Source of the DNA: an uncultured Lacinutrix sp.
GTDB taxonomy: Bacteria > Bacteroidota > Bacteroidia > Flavobacteriales > Flavobacteriaceae
NCBI GenBank assembly: GCA_937129145.1
Contig: CAKZMU010000069.1
Span: 1 to 64,000, forward strand
Direction: 5' to 3'
DNA length: 64,000 bases
Made by a program: the position numbers and the translations under genes. Positions 42,426 to 51,717 of this stretch are shown piece by piece (within the stretch, counting starts at the first letter, position 1; each line of letters begins with the position of its first letter). A model generated the notes under the pieces. It was not told the DNA's origin. It saw only the letters and a list, made by a program, of their open reading frames with translations, and made no database searches.

Positions 42426-44744
42426 ATGATAAAAAAAGCAATTGCACTACTATTGTTAATTGTTGCTGTGTATTGGAGTTATTCAGCGATGATGCCCTCA
42501 AAAATTTCTGACTTAAATACCGATAAAAGTGCCTTTTCAACCGAAAGAGCGTTAGTTCACCTTAAAGAAATCTCTAAAGCACCACATTATGTTGGAAGCG
42601 ATGCGCATGAAAACGTAAGACATTATATCATTAACGAATTAGAACAGCTTGGTTTGGATGTCGAAATTCAAGAAAGTTTTTCTATGAGGGAATGGGGAAA
42701 TTTATCCAAACCCAAAAACATCATTGCAAAAATAAAGGGAAGTGATAATACCAAAGCATTATTACTATTATCACATTATGATAGTGCACCACAAGCATCT
42801 TTAGGCGCAAGTGATGCTGGCTCTGGAGTGGTGACTATTCTTGAAGGTGTTAGAGCATTTATTAATAGTGGAAAGCAACCAAAAAACGATATTATTATCC
42901 TTATAACTGATGCCGAAGAATTAGGACTTAATGGCGCAGATATTTTTGTAAATAAACATCCTTGGGCAAAAGATGTAGGTTTGGTGTTGAACTTTGAAGC
43001 TAGAGGAAGCGGTGGTCCTGCCGTAATGTGGCCAGAAACCAATGGAGGAAATGCAACACTTGTTGATGAGTTTGTAAAAGCAAATCCTCAATATCCAGTA
43101 GCATATTCCTTAATTTATAGTATTTATAAATTATTGCCTAACGATACTGATGCCACAAGATTTCGTGAAGATGGTGATATTGAAAGCTTCAACTTTGCAT
43201 TTATAGACGACCATTACGATTATCATACTGCTAACGATTCTTTCGAACGCTTAGATAGAAATACATTAGAGCATCAAGGGTCTTATTTAATGCCTTTGCT
43301 AAATCATTTTTCTGATGCTGATTTAAGCAACCTAAAAAGTACTGAGGATAAAGTCTATTTTAATGTGCCATTATTTAAAACAATAACATACGATTATGCA
43401 TTAATTTGGCCAATGCTAATAGTAGCTGTAATACTATTTATTGTACTTCTTTTTTACGGATTTAAAACGTCGAGATTAGCTAAAGGAGAGGTAATAAAAG
43501 GCTTTGCGCCTTTGTTACTTTCAATATTTGGCTGTTTAGTGGTTGGCTATATTCTTTGGGTAATCATTAAACTTTTAAACCCTCAGTATACCGAAATGCT
43601 ACATAAGTTTACTTACAATGGTTACATTTACATTACGGCTTTTTGTTTGGTTGCTATTGGTGTTTGTGCATTTATTTACAGTAAATATTACAAAGAAAAA
43701 AACACCGCAAGTTTGCTGGTTGCTCCAATTGCAATTTGGCTTATAATATGTGCCTTGGTTGCACAGTATTTAGAAGGTGCTAGTTTCTTTATAATCCCTG
43801 TATATTTTGCATTAATTAGTTTATTTGTTCTTATAAAACAGGAAAAGCCAAGTCTATTATTAATGGCACTATTGTGCTTTCCGTTGTTATGGATTTTTAG
43901 TCCGTTTTTAAAGCTCTTTCCAGTAGCCTTAGGGTTTTTTATGAAGATAGGCTCAGTTTCAATGTCTGTTAAACTAGTGTCCATGTTGCTTATTGCCTTG
44001 ATTTTTGGATTAATGATATCAATATTTGGATTCTTTAGGCATAAAAAACGTTGGTCGTACGTTTTATTTTTTATAGCATTTTGTTTTTTAGCTTCCGCAC
44101 AATTCAAATCTGGATTTAATGAAGAGCGACCAAAACCAAACAGCTTAGTATATGTTTTAGATGCTGATAATAACACCGCTAATTGGGCAACGTATGATAA
44201 AAAACTTGATGCTTGGACTAAGAATTTTATTGATGATGAAGCTGATTCTAGTAAAGAGAAAAATACGTTTAGTAGTAAATATAATTCTGGGTTTACCTAC
44301 ACAAAAAATACTGAAGCTAAACAAATTCCGCAATCAAAAATTAATATTCACAAAGACACTATAATTAATGATTTGCGCCATATTAATATGTCTATCATGC
44401 AACAAAGACGTATAAATAGGTTCGATGTTTATGCTGATAAAGATTTAAAGTTCAAGGATTTTGAAGCAAATGGTATTAAAGTGCCAAAAGGAAAAGAAGG
44501 GTTCGCTTATGAAAATAGATGGAGCACAAGGTTGTTTAGCTATTTCGTGTCTGATAACGATTCTTTAAACTTGAATTTTACAGTTCCTAAAAACCAAAAA
44601 ACACAGCTTAAAATTTATGAAGCCTCTTTTGATTTGTTGTCAAATGAATTATTTACTGTGCCAGAGAGAACAAAAGATATGATACCAAAACCATTTATTT
44701 TAAACGACGCAATTATAGTTGCCAGAACGATAGATATTAACTAA
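42426..44744 (+). CDS. Membrane-bound M28 family metallopeptidase
   Basis: This 772-residue protein has an N-terminal membrane helix (about 4-22), an M28 zinc aminopeptidase domain (about 35-300) and some eight hydrophobic helices (about 325-570). A C-terminal periplasmic domain (about 575-772) follows. Catalytic features: LLSHYDSAPQASLGASDAGSG (first His and bridging Asp), ITDAEELGLNG (catalytic Glu-Glu), NFEARGSGG and the late His in FIDDHYDYHTANDS. The architecture resembles ER-membrane Fxna/ERMP1-like M28 proteins. It probably trims peptides outside the cytoplasm. Confidence 0.88.
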   Translation: MIKKAIALLLLIVAVYWSYSAMMPSKISDLNTDKSAFSTERALVHLKEISKAPHYVGSDAHENVRHYIINELEQLGLDVEIQESFSMREWGNLSKPKNIIAKIKGSDNTKALLLLSHYDSAPQASLGASDAGSGVVTILEGVRAFINSGKQPKNDIIILITDAEELGLNGADIFVNKHPWAKDVGLVLNFEARGSGGPAVMWPETNGGNATLVDEFVKANPQYPVAYSLIYSIYKLLPNDTDATRFREDGDIESFNFAFIDDHYDYHTANDSFERLDRNTLEHQGSYLMPLLNHFSDADLSNLKSTEDKVYFNVPLFKTITYDYALIWPMLIVAVILFIVLLFYGFKTSRLAKGEVIKGFAPLLLSIFGCLVVGYILWVIIKLLNPQYTEMLHKFTYNGYIYITAFCLVAIGVCAFIYSKYYKEKNTASLLVAPIAIWLIICALVAQYLEGASFFIIPVYFALISLFVLIKQEKPSLLLMALLCFPLLWIFSPFLKLFPVALGFFMKIGSVSMSVKLVSMLLIALIFGLMISIFGFFRHKKRWSYVLFFIAFCFLASAQFKSGFNEERPKPNSLVYVLDADNNTANWATYDKKLDAWTKNFIDDEADSSKEKNTFSSKYNSGFTYTKNTEAKQIPQSKINIHKDTIINDLRHINMSIMQQRRINRFDVYADKDLKFKDFEANGIKVPKGKEGFAYENRWSTRLFSYFVSDNDSLNLNFTVPKNQKTQLKIYEASFDLLSNELFTVPERTKDMIPKPFILNDAIIVARTIDIN

Positions 44745-44784
44745 AATTTAGTCTTTGGCATACCTATTGTTTCGGTTAATTGTT

Positions 44785-44792
44785 TAGTTTTG
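44785..44792 (+). promoter_or_regulatory. Possible -7 element before the TPR gene at 44812
   Basis: TAGTTTTG fits TAnnTTTG; an upstream TTG (44767-44769) is spaced only 15 bases away. Confidence 0.35.
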
Positions 44793-44811
44793 AACCTTTA
44801 AATAAATAGAC

Positions 44812-45519
44812 ATGAAAAAAGTTATAGGAATTTTATTAGTACTAGTTGCATTTCAAGCGAGTGCGCAAACTAATTCTGAGTTATTAAAGCATTATGAAGC
44901 ATATTATGCTCAAATGAAAACTCAAGGAGATATGCAAGGCGTGGTTAATGCCTTAACACACTTAAATATATTATCGCCTAATCAAGCTAGATTAGACACA
45001 TTAGCAGTGTTATATATGAATGGAGGTAAGCATATGCAAGCTCTTAATACTATTGGTTTCGATAGTAACCCAAATGATTCTAATATGGCAGTTGAGGTGA
45101 AAGCAGTTAGTTTAAAAGCGTTGAATGAACCACAAAGAGCATTGGTTCACTTTGAGGAACTTTTTAAAAGAGCACCTAATGTTATGATTGCTTACGAAAT
45201 AGCAGACCTTAAAATTCAAGTAAATGATATTGCTGGTGCAACAGTGCAGATAGAATATGGTATTGCTAATTCCAAACCTGATGAAATGCGTGCATATTAC
45301 GATTCTCAAACACCTTATCAGGTACCTGCAAAAGCTGCATTTTTATATTTAAAGGGATTGGCAAAATATAAATTGAATCAAAATGATGTGGACGGAGCTA
45401 TGGTGTTACTAGATGAAGCCATTGCACTAGCACCAAATTTTAATATTGCTCTTGTTAGTAAAAAAGCTTTGGAAGCTATAAAAAATCCACCTCCACCACC
45501 AATAAAAAAAGATAATTAG
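44812..45519 (+). CDS. Exported TPR-like protein with Pro-rich tail
   Basis: This 235-residue protein has a signal peptide (MKKVIGILLVLVAFQASAQ) and helical repeats of TPR type (VVNALTHLNILSPNQARLDTLAVLYMNGG, QRALVHFEELFKRAPNVMIAYEIADL). It ends in a proline run (PPPPPIKKDN). A periplasmic interaction role is likely. It forms its own unit with a strong terminator downstream. Confidence 0.8.
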   Translation: MKKVIGILLVLVAFQASAQTNSELLKHYEAYYAQMKTQGDMQGVVNALTHLNILSPNQARLDTLAVLYMNGGKHMQALNTIGFDSNPNDSNMAVEVKAVSLKALNEPQRALVHFEELFKRAPNVMIAYEIADLKIQVNDIAGATVQIEYGIANSKPDEMRAYYDSQTPYQVPAKAAFLYLKGLAKYKLNQNDVDGAMVLLDEAIALAPNFNIALVSKKALEAIKNPPPPPIKKDN

Positions 45520-45530
45520 AATATAACTAG

Positions 45531-45567
45531 TATAAAAAAAGCAGCTTATTAAGCTGCTTTTTTTATA
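45531..45567. terminator. Bidirectional terminator between the TPR gene and M13 peptidase
   Basis: TATAAAAAAAGCAGCTT/AAGCTGCTTTTTTTATA around ATT is a near-perfect inverted repeat between convergent genes. Confidence 0.9.
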
Positions 45568-45584
45568 CGTTTTATTGTGGTTTT

Positions 45585-47648
45585 TTACCAAATACGTACA
45601 CGTTGTTCAGGAGCTAACCACATTTTATCTCCTTCTTTAATATCAAAAGCTTCATAGAATGCATCAATATTTTTTAAAGGTTGAATTGCTCTATTTAGCC
45701 CTGGAGAATGAGTGTCTGTTTTAATTTGAGTTCTTAAAGCATCTTCTCTAATTAATGTTCTCCAAACAGTTGCCCAAGACATAAAGAAACGTTGCTCTGC
45801 TGTAAAGCCATCTATATCATCTGGTCTCCCATTCCTTTCAAAACTAAGCTGTAAACCATCATAAGCACCAAGTAAACCACCTAAATCTCCAATATTTTCT
45901 CCAAGTGTATATTTACCATTTATATTTACACCTTCAAGAACTTCGATAGCACTATATTGATCTGCAAGGGCATCTCCTCTTTTTGTGAATTCTTCTAAAT
46001 CTTTAGATGTCCACCAATTTTTTAAGTTTCCATCTCCATCATAACGTGAACCAGAATCATCAAAGGCATGCGAAATTTCATGACCAATAACAGCACCTAT
46101 ACCTCCATAATTAACAGCATCATCAGCTGTGTAATTGTAAAAAGGAGGTTGTAAAATTGCTGCAGGAAATACTATTTCGTTGTTTACTGGATTAAAATAA
46201 GCGTTTACCATTTGTGGTGGCATTCCCCATTCGCTTTTATCTATTGGCTCATCTATTTCTGCTAAATTTTTATCTAGTGACCATTTTCCAACAGCCATCA
46301 TATTTTCTGCAAAAGTGTTTCCTTCTTTTACCATTAACTCTGAATAATCTTCCCATTCATCTGGATAAGCAATTTTTACTGTAAACTTGTTCAGTTTTTC
46401 AACAGCTTTGGTTTTTGTGCTATCACTCATCCAATCTAGCTTTTGAATTCTATTTTGAAAAGCTTTAATAACATCTGCTATCATTGTTTCAGCTTTTTCT
46501 TTAGCTTCTGGAGGGAATTTTGCTTCAACATATAATTGTCCAATAGCTTCTCCAACTGTTCCAGTAACTGTCTGTAAGGCTCTTTCTTCAGCAGGACGCA
46601 TAGCTTTTGCACCTCTCATTGTCTTGGCATAAAAATTCCAATTTGCTTTTTCCATATCTGTAGTTAAAAATCCTGAAACAGATCTAAGCGTACTCCACGT
46701 CATAAGGGTTTTTATATCTTCAATTGATGTAGTTGTTAAAAACTCATCTAGAGCTTTCATGTATTTAGGTTCCATGACATTTACTCTAGTTATAGTTTTA
46801 GTTATCCCCATATCTTTCATGAATTTATTCCAATTAATTGATGGAGTTAATTCTTGCAATTCGGTAACCGACATAGGATTATATCTATTACGAGCATCTC
46901 TTCTTGCTACTTTGTCCAGTCTAGGTTCTGCTAACTGTGTTTCTAAGGCTAAAATCCTCTCAGCACTAGATTTTGAAGTAGCTTCATCATAATTAATAAA
47001 TTGTAGCATCTCTGAAACGAAGTCAAGATATTGAGCTCTTATTTTTTTAGAATTATCATCTTCATCTAAATAATAATCTCTCGATAGTCCAAGACCTCCA
47101 GAAACAACCCAGGCCATATTCATAGAGCTATCATTATAATCTGGACCAGCACCTATCCCAGTAAAAGGAGAATCAACGCCTAAGGTTGTTGCTAATACAG
47201 TTTGCATATCGTTAAGATTATTGATGCCATTAATTGCATCTAACAAAGGTTGAAGAGGCTTAATACCAGCTTCATCTCTAGCTACGGTATCTAGTTTTGT
47301 TTCAAAAATTAATAAAGCTTTCTTTTGGTCTGTTCCTTCTGCATATTTGCCAAGTTCTTTAGATGTTTTAATAATCTTTAGGACATCCTCATCGGTTGAT
47401 TTACTCAATACACCAAATCCACCCCAACGAGTTCTATCGTCTGGAATAACATTGGTTTTCATCCAATTACCATTTACGTAATTGTAAAAATCGTCTTTAG
47501 GGCTTACATCTTTATCCATGTTTTCAAGGATAATTCCTGGAATTTTTTCTGCTTCAGCAGTGTCATTTTTTGCATCTTCTTTACAAGCCATAAGCCCAAT
47601 AAAGGCAAACATAGTTGCAAAAAGCAATTTAATTTGATTGATTTTCAT
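45585..47648 (-). CDS. pepO: M13 (neprilysin/PepO-like) metallopeptidase lipoprotein
   Basis: This 687-residue oligopeptidase has a lipoprotein signal with lipobox GLMAC (Cys about residue 22). The large alpha-helical M13_N domain (about 45-430) precedes the catalytic domain, with the zinc motif GAVIGHEISHAFDDSG (HExxH), the third ligand region GENIGDLGG and a C-terminal CxxW-like end (MWLAPEQRVRIW). It degrades peptides outside the cytoplasm, consistent with the DPP-IV, M1, M24 and M28 genes around it. The tail lacks the usual Cys of the CxxW motif. Confidence 0.93.
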   Translation of the reverse strand: MKINQIKLLFATMFAFIGLMACKEDAKNDTAEAEKIPGIILENMDKDVSPKDDFYNYVNGNWMKTNVIPDDRTRWGGFGVLSKSTDEDVLKIIKTSKELGKYAEGTDQKKALLIFETKLDTVARDEAGIKPLQPLLDAINGINNLNDMQTVLATTLGVDSPFTGIGAGPDYNDSSMNMAWVVSGGLGLSRDYYLDEDDNSKKIRAQYLDFVSEMLQFINYDEATSKSSAERILALETQLAEPRLDKVARRDARNRYNPMSVTELQELTPSINWNKFMKDMGITKTITRVNVMEPKYMKALDEFLTTTSIEDIKTLMTWSTLRSVSGFLTTDMEKANWNFYAKTMRGAKAMRPAEERALQTVTGTVGEAIGQLYVEAKFPPEAKEKAETMIADVIKAFQNRIQKLDWMSDSTKTKAVEKLNKFTVKIAYPDEWEDYSELMVKEGNTFAENMMAVGKWSLDKNLAEIDEPIDKSEWGMPPQMVNAYFNPVNNEIVFPAAILQPPFYNYTADDAVNYGGIGAVIGHEISHAFDDSGSRYDGDGNLKNWWTSKDLEEFTKRGDALADQYSAIEVLEGVNINGKYTLGENIGDLGGLLGAYDGLQLSFERNGRPDDIDGFTAEQRFFMSWATVWRTLIREDALRTQIKTDTHSPGLNRAIQPLKNIDAFYEAFDIKEGDKMWLAPEQRVRIW

Positions 47649-47763
47649 CTTGTTTAGTATTTATTTAGTGTACAATTTACTTATTATTTAGAAGCCTAAA
47701 AACTTTTTTTGTTACAGGATTATCAAAATTTAACTTTTAAAGGGGTAATAGTTAGTGGTGAAT

Positions 47764-48300
47764 TTATGGCTTAATAATTTGTTGCGAAGCTTTTTCAATA
47801 ATCTTATTTATTTGGTAAATACAGTTGTTATAAGCTAAAAGAAGGTTTTCTATATCTTGTATAACCGCTTCTTTTGATGAACTTTCTAGATTTATGGTTT
47901 CATCTAGTTTGAGCATTGCAGTTTCTAATACCGAAAGACGCACGATAATTGATGAGCTATTTAAGCTTTCTGGAATATCATTTTTAACATCAGTAATAAG
48001 TGCTTGAAGAATGGTTTTATCGTCTTTAAAAAATGAAATTTTCCCATCTTTTAGGTTATTAATTTCTGTACTTAAATCATTAAATTTTGTCCAGTTAGTA
48101 GCTTCTTTTTTTGCTAAGTCGCTTAAAACAAACTCGGTAAACTTGATGTCTTTTATATCTTGAGAGGTGATTTTGGTGAATTTGTTTTGCGATTCTTGGT
48201 TAGTAGCCAAAGTTTCATTTTCATTGTTCTTACATTGAATATTAAAAAGCAATATTGCTAACAATGTGAAACGAAAATAAACGGAATGTAATCTAAACAT
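47764..48300 (-). CDS. Uncharacterised lipoprotein, 178 aa
   Basis: From ATG 48300 a signal peptide MFRLHSVYFRFTLLAILLFNIQC ends with a lipobox Cys. The mature part is predicted helical, rich in Lys, Glu, Asn and Ile, with no recognised domain. The frame is open to 48321, but the longer start (MILSFVF) only lengthens the signal. It lies upstream of the M13 gene on the same strand at about 115 bases. Confidence 0.65.
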   Translation of the reverse strand: MFRLHSVYFRFTLLAILLFNIQCKNNENETLATNQESQNKFTKITSQDIKDIKFTEFVLSDLAKKEATNWTKFNDLSTEINNLKDGKISFFKDDKTILQALITDVKNDIPESLNSSSIIVRLSVLETAMLKLDETINLESSSKEAVIQDIENLLLAYNNCIYQINKIIEKASQQIIKP

Positions 48301-48391
48301 AAAAACAAAACTTAAAATCACACAAATATATTGCTAAAGCAGCATTGTAAAAAGTTTTTATCTTATTTTCATTCAATGCTAAAAAACTTGT

Positions 48392-48399
48392 TATTTTTG
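48392..48399 (+). promoter_or_regulatory. Candidate -7 element of tdh
   Basis: TATTTTTG fits TAnnTTTG 20 bases before the ATG; no clear -33 element. Confidence 0.35.
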
Positions 48400-48419
48400 A
48401 TGACGACTAAAGTTGAATA

Positions 48420-49373
48420 ATGGTATCAAAAATTTTAATCATTGGAGCCTGTGGGCAAATAGGTTCTGAATTGACCAATAAATTAAGAGCAGAACTTGGT
48501 GTAAACAATGTTATTGCTAGTGATATTAGAGAGAGTAATGTGGAACTTGTAGCCTCTGGTCCATTTGAAATTATTGATGCAAAAAACTTAGACCAAATTA
48601 GTGATTGTGTTAAAAAGTATGACATTAATACGGTTTATTTAATGGCAGCTTTGTTGAGTGCAACTGGAGAAAAATATCCTGAAAAAGCATGGAATTTGAA
48701 TATGGAATCTTTGTTAAATGTGCTTAATTTGGCAAAAGAAAGACTGATTGATAAAGTATTTTGGCCATCAAGCATTGCTGTTTTTGGACCGACTACTCCA
48801 AAAGTAAATACACCACAAAAAACCATTATGGAGCCAACAACGGTGTATGGAATTACCAAACAAGTTGGCGAACGATGGTGTGAGTATTATCATAATAATT
48901 ATGGTGTTGATGTTAGGAGCCTTAGATATCCAGGTATTATTAGTTGGAAAACCTTACCAGGTGGAGGTACTACCGATTATGCTATAGAAATTTTCCATAA
49001 AGCCATTAAAGATGGTCATTACAATTGTTTTTTAACTGAAAATACAGCATTGCCAATGATGTATATGGAAGATGCGGTTAAAGCAACTTTGGATATTATG
49101 GAGGCAGATGCAGAAGATGTAAAAATCAGGTCGTCTTATAATTTATCGGCAATAAGTTTTACGCCCAAAGAGTTAGCTTTAGAAATCACCAAACAACTCC
49201 CAGAATTCACCATTAGTTACAAACCAGATTTTAGACAAAAAATTGCTGATTCTTGGCCTAGTTCTATAGATGATAGTTCAGCAAGAGGCGATTGGAATTG
49301 GAATCATTCTTACGATTTAGAAGCCATTACCAAAGAGATGTTACTACAATTAAGAGAAAAAGCTGTTTCTTAG
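48420..49373 (+). CDS. tdh: L-threonine 3-dehydrogenase, SDR (GalE-like) type
   Basis: This 317-residue extended SDR oxidises L-threonine to 2-amino-3-ketobutyrate with NAD. The Rossmann motif is ILIIGACGQIGSELT (about 5-19), the active site is TVYGITKQVGERWCEYY (Tyr-x3-Lys) and the substrate region RYPGIISWKTLPGGGTTDYA matches the GalE-like threonine dehydrogenases described from cold-adapted Flavobacterium. Other NAD-dependent epimerases are the alternative. It overlaps the convergent aminopeptidase gene by 4 bases. L-serine ammonia-lyase at 51718 completes a hydroxy-amino-acid degradation theme. Confidence 0.85.
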   Translation: MVSKILIIGACGQIGSELTNKLRAELGVNNVIASDIRESNVELVASGPFEIIDAKNLDQISDCVKKYDINTVYLMAALLSATGEKYPEKAWNLNMESLLNVLNLAKERLIDKVFWPSSIAVFGPTTPKVNTPQKTIMEPTTVYGITKQVGERWCEYYHNNYGVDVRSLRYPGIISWKTLPGGGTTDYAIEIFHKAIKDGHYNCFLTENTALPMMYMEDAVKATLDIMEADAEDVKIRSSYNLSAISFTPKELALEITKQLPEFTISYKPDFRQKIADSWPSSIDDSSARGDWNWNHSYDLEAITKEMLLQLREKAVS

Positions 49374-50830
49374 TTTTTCTTAAGTGGTAATGATTTAGCA
49401 GGTCTAAACTCAGTCAACCCTTTTTCTTTTATTGTTTTTTCAACATCGCTTATTTGTGATGGTACAAAAGCACTTAAATTTTCAACACCAGTTTCTGTGA
49501 CTACAGCCATATCTTCAATTCTAATATATAAACGTTCTTCTGGAATCCATATCATTGGGTCGATGGTAAAAACCATACCTGGTTCTAGTTTTACATTTCC
49601 TCTAACGCGTCCAACATCGTGAACAGCCATACCAACTGGATGTTGAAAATGACCTCTAAATTTTATACCATTTTCCACAGCTTTTAAGTGGGCAGGTTTT
49701 GCAAAGGTTTTTCCAACTAAATATTGTTTCATATCTGCTGCTGCTTTATCCATAACTTCATTGGCAGTGGTGCCTGGTTTTATATATTTAAACAAGGCTT
49801 TGCTGTAAGCAAGAATATACTCGTATAATGCAGTTTGCTCTTTATTGAATGTTCCGTTTACTGGCCAAATTCTGGTTACATCGCTTGTGTAATTATGATA
49901 ATCTGGTGCGTAATCCATAAGGACTAAATCACCATTATTTAACACATCGGTTTTTCTAAAATAATGTCCCATAAATGCATTGGTGCCACCACCAATTATG
50001 GCAGGATAACCATCACCTTGAGACCCATGTTGGTAAAATACATATTTAGCAGCTGCGTCCAATTGATATTCGTAAACACCTGGTTTGGTCGACCTCATGG
50101 CTTCCATAATAGCAAGACCAGCTATTTCGGTAGCTTTTCTAATAACCTCAATTTCTTTTTCGCTTTTTATTAAGCGCATAGAGTCTAAAAGTGGTGATAA
50201 ATCTTTTACTTCAAATTCTGGAAAACGCTCATTTATAAGTTTAATAAATCGTGCTTCTCTAGTGGTTTGCGAATCCCAAGGGTCGGCAGCTGCACGCGCA
50301 TGACCATGAAGTATTTCATCTCTACTGTCGTTTCCAGTTTCTGCTGGACTAAAAGGCGTATATAACGTTGGTGTACTTCCTTTAATGAGTCCAGTACCCA
50401 CTAAATCGTTTCCTAGAAATTCTATAGGGCGAACACGATTTACACCAGTTAATTCTATTATTAAATCTGCATCTTCAACCGATAAAATTTTACCTTGACT
50501 TTTTTCTCTACCTTCTTCTCGATGAGGTAAGTAAAGGGTAGTGCTTCTATTTTTTCCGTTTAATAATAAATAGGCGTGCCCTTCTTCCAATCCGCATAAA
50601 TAATAAAAGGTATTTGATTGTCTAAATACCTTAAAACCAGCAACACTTGGCGCACTTTGTATGAGTGCAATGGCGTTGTTGCCAATCTCGTTGAATATTT
50701 TGGTTCGTCTAGCTTCAAATTCTTCTATTGGAAAATCGGCTTGGTAATAATGTTTTTCTTGTGCTTGAACTATCGTGTTTAAGACTATTGATAAGAATAG
50801 TAAAAGGTGAAAATGTTTTTTTGAAAACAT
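49370..50830 (-). CDS. Exported Xaa-Pro aminopeptidase (M24B)
   Basis: From ATG 50830 the protein has 486 residues: signal peptide MFSKKHFHLLLFLSIVLNTIVQAQ, N-terminal creatinase-like domain, then the pita-bread catalytic domain with metal ligands in VLMDYAPDYHNYTSDVTRIWP (Asp, Asp), FQHPVGMAVHDVG (His) and EPGMVFTIDPM...RIEDMAVVT (Glu, Glu). It releases N-terminal residues preceding proline. The frame is open to 50947, but the signal peptide fixes 50830. It complements the DPP-IV at 54043 in breaking down proline-containing peptides. Confidence 0.93.
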   Translation of the reverse strand: MFSKKHFHLLLFLSIVLNTIVQAQEKHYYQADFPIEEFEARRTKIFNEIGNNAIALIQSAPSVAGFKVFRQSNTFYYLCGLEEGHAYLLLNGKNRSTTLYLPHREEGREKSQGKILSVEDADLIIELTGVNRVRPIEFLGNDLVGTGLIKGSTPTLYTPFSPAETGNDSRDEILHGHARAAADPWDSQTTREARFIKLINERFPEFEVKDLSPLLDSMRLIKSEKEIEVIRKATEIAGLAIMEAMRSTKPGVYEYQLDAAAKYVFYQHGSQGDGYPAIIGGGTNAFMGHYFRKTDVLNNGDLVLMDYAPDYHNYTSDVTRIWPVNGTFNKEQTALYEYILAYSKALFKYIKPGTTANEVMDKAAADMKQYLVGKTFAKPAHLKAVENGIKFRGHFQHPVGMAVHDVGRVRGNVKLEPGMVFTIDPMIWIPEERLYIRIEDMAVVTETGVENLSAFVPSQISDVEKTIKEKGLTEFRPAKSLPLKKN

Positions 50831-50969
50831 AATGTGAATTTTGGTTGGTTGAAAAATGATGTTCGGTTTTGTGTATGATTTAGTTGCACGTTTCAGCATT
50901 AAAGTTAGCAAATATATCACAGATAGAAAGTGTGCTGTAACTTGCAATGGATTATATACTGTGTTGCGA

Positions 50970-51692
50970 TTAGCTTTTTATTCTTTTAGTTAATAGTTCA
51001 ATTTCTATTTCAGAGTTTATTTCTTTTTTAAAATGTTCTTTTAACCAAAATTCAGCCGATTTAATATTTCCTTGTTTTCTATATAGAAAAGCTAAAATAT
51101 ATTCTGACGAAATTATTCTTTGTCCGATTTCAAATGTAGGATTTTTTATGTCTTCAAGAAGTCCTGAAATGTTTTCTTCCATTGTGGTTTTTTCATTGAA
51201 CCAATTTTTAATTTTCGGAATGTTTGTAAACAGTACACGTTCCAAACTCTTCCTAAATTTATGTTCGTTTATCGTGCTTATTTTATCAGGATTAATAGGG
51301 TTGTTTTTTGCAAAACTTTCTTGCAAATCTTCTAAGCGTTTGAAATAAATAATTTTCGTAGATTTTTCTGTTCGGTGATTAATGAGTTTTCTTCCAGAAA
51401 TTGTTGGAACACAATCAAAGCAATTTCCAAACGAAAAAGAACCACCGAAACCTTTAAGAACGTTGTATTCAACCACGTGTTTTATTCCCTCATCATTAAA
51501 GTCACTAAACCAAGTATATTTTCCATTCCAGTTTTTAAGTCCGATTTTGGTTAGCCTTGGCGAGACGACTTCTTGAAAAATCTCCAATCTTTTGTCCAGA
51601 AGAACTTCATCCAAATTTTCAACATCATCATAGAATTCCTCTATAACCTTCTGTCTCTCTATTATGTTTTTTATTCTGTCGAAAATGTTCAT
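50970..51692 (-). CDS. Uncharacterised protein, 240 aa
   Basis: No domain is recognised. The sequence is cytoplasmic in character, starts MNIFDRIKNIIERQKVIEEFYD, and includes a Gly/Cys segment FGGSFSFGNCFDCVPTISGRK. A C-terminal helical part ends NIKSAEFWLKEHFKKEI and is TPR-like. It lies 25 bases upstream (in transcription order, downstream) of the serine ammonia-lyase gene and may share its transcript. Confidence 0.6.
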   Translation of the reverse strand: MNIFDRIKNIIERQKVIEEFYDDVENLDEVLLDKRLEIFQEVVSPRLTKIGLKNWNGKYTWFSDFNDEGIKHVVEYNVLKGFGGSFSFGNCFDCVPTISGRKLINHRTEKSTKIIYFKRLEDLQESFAKNNPINPDKISTINEHKFRKSLERVLFTNIPKIKNWFNEKTTMEENISGLLEDIKNPTFEIGQRIISSEYILAFLYRKQGNIKSAEFWLKEHFKKEINSEIEIELLTKRIKS

Positions 51693-51717
51693 TCGTCAAA
51701 TTAATTGAAAAAATAAT

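Noticed and set aside
43688-44176. 162-codon minus-strand ORF inside the M28 gene
   Set aside because: Mirror of the hydrophobic membrane part of the M28 peptidase; no independent evidence.
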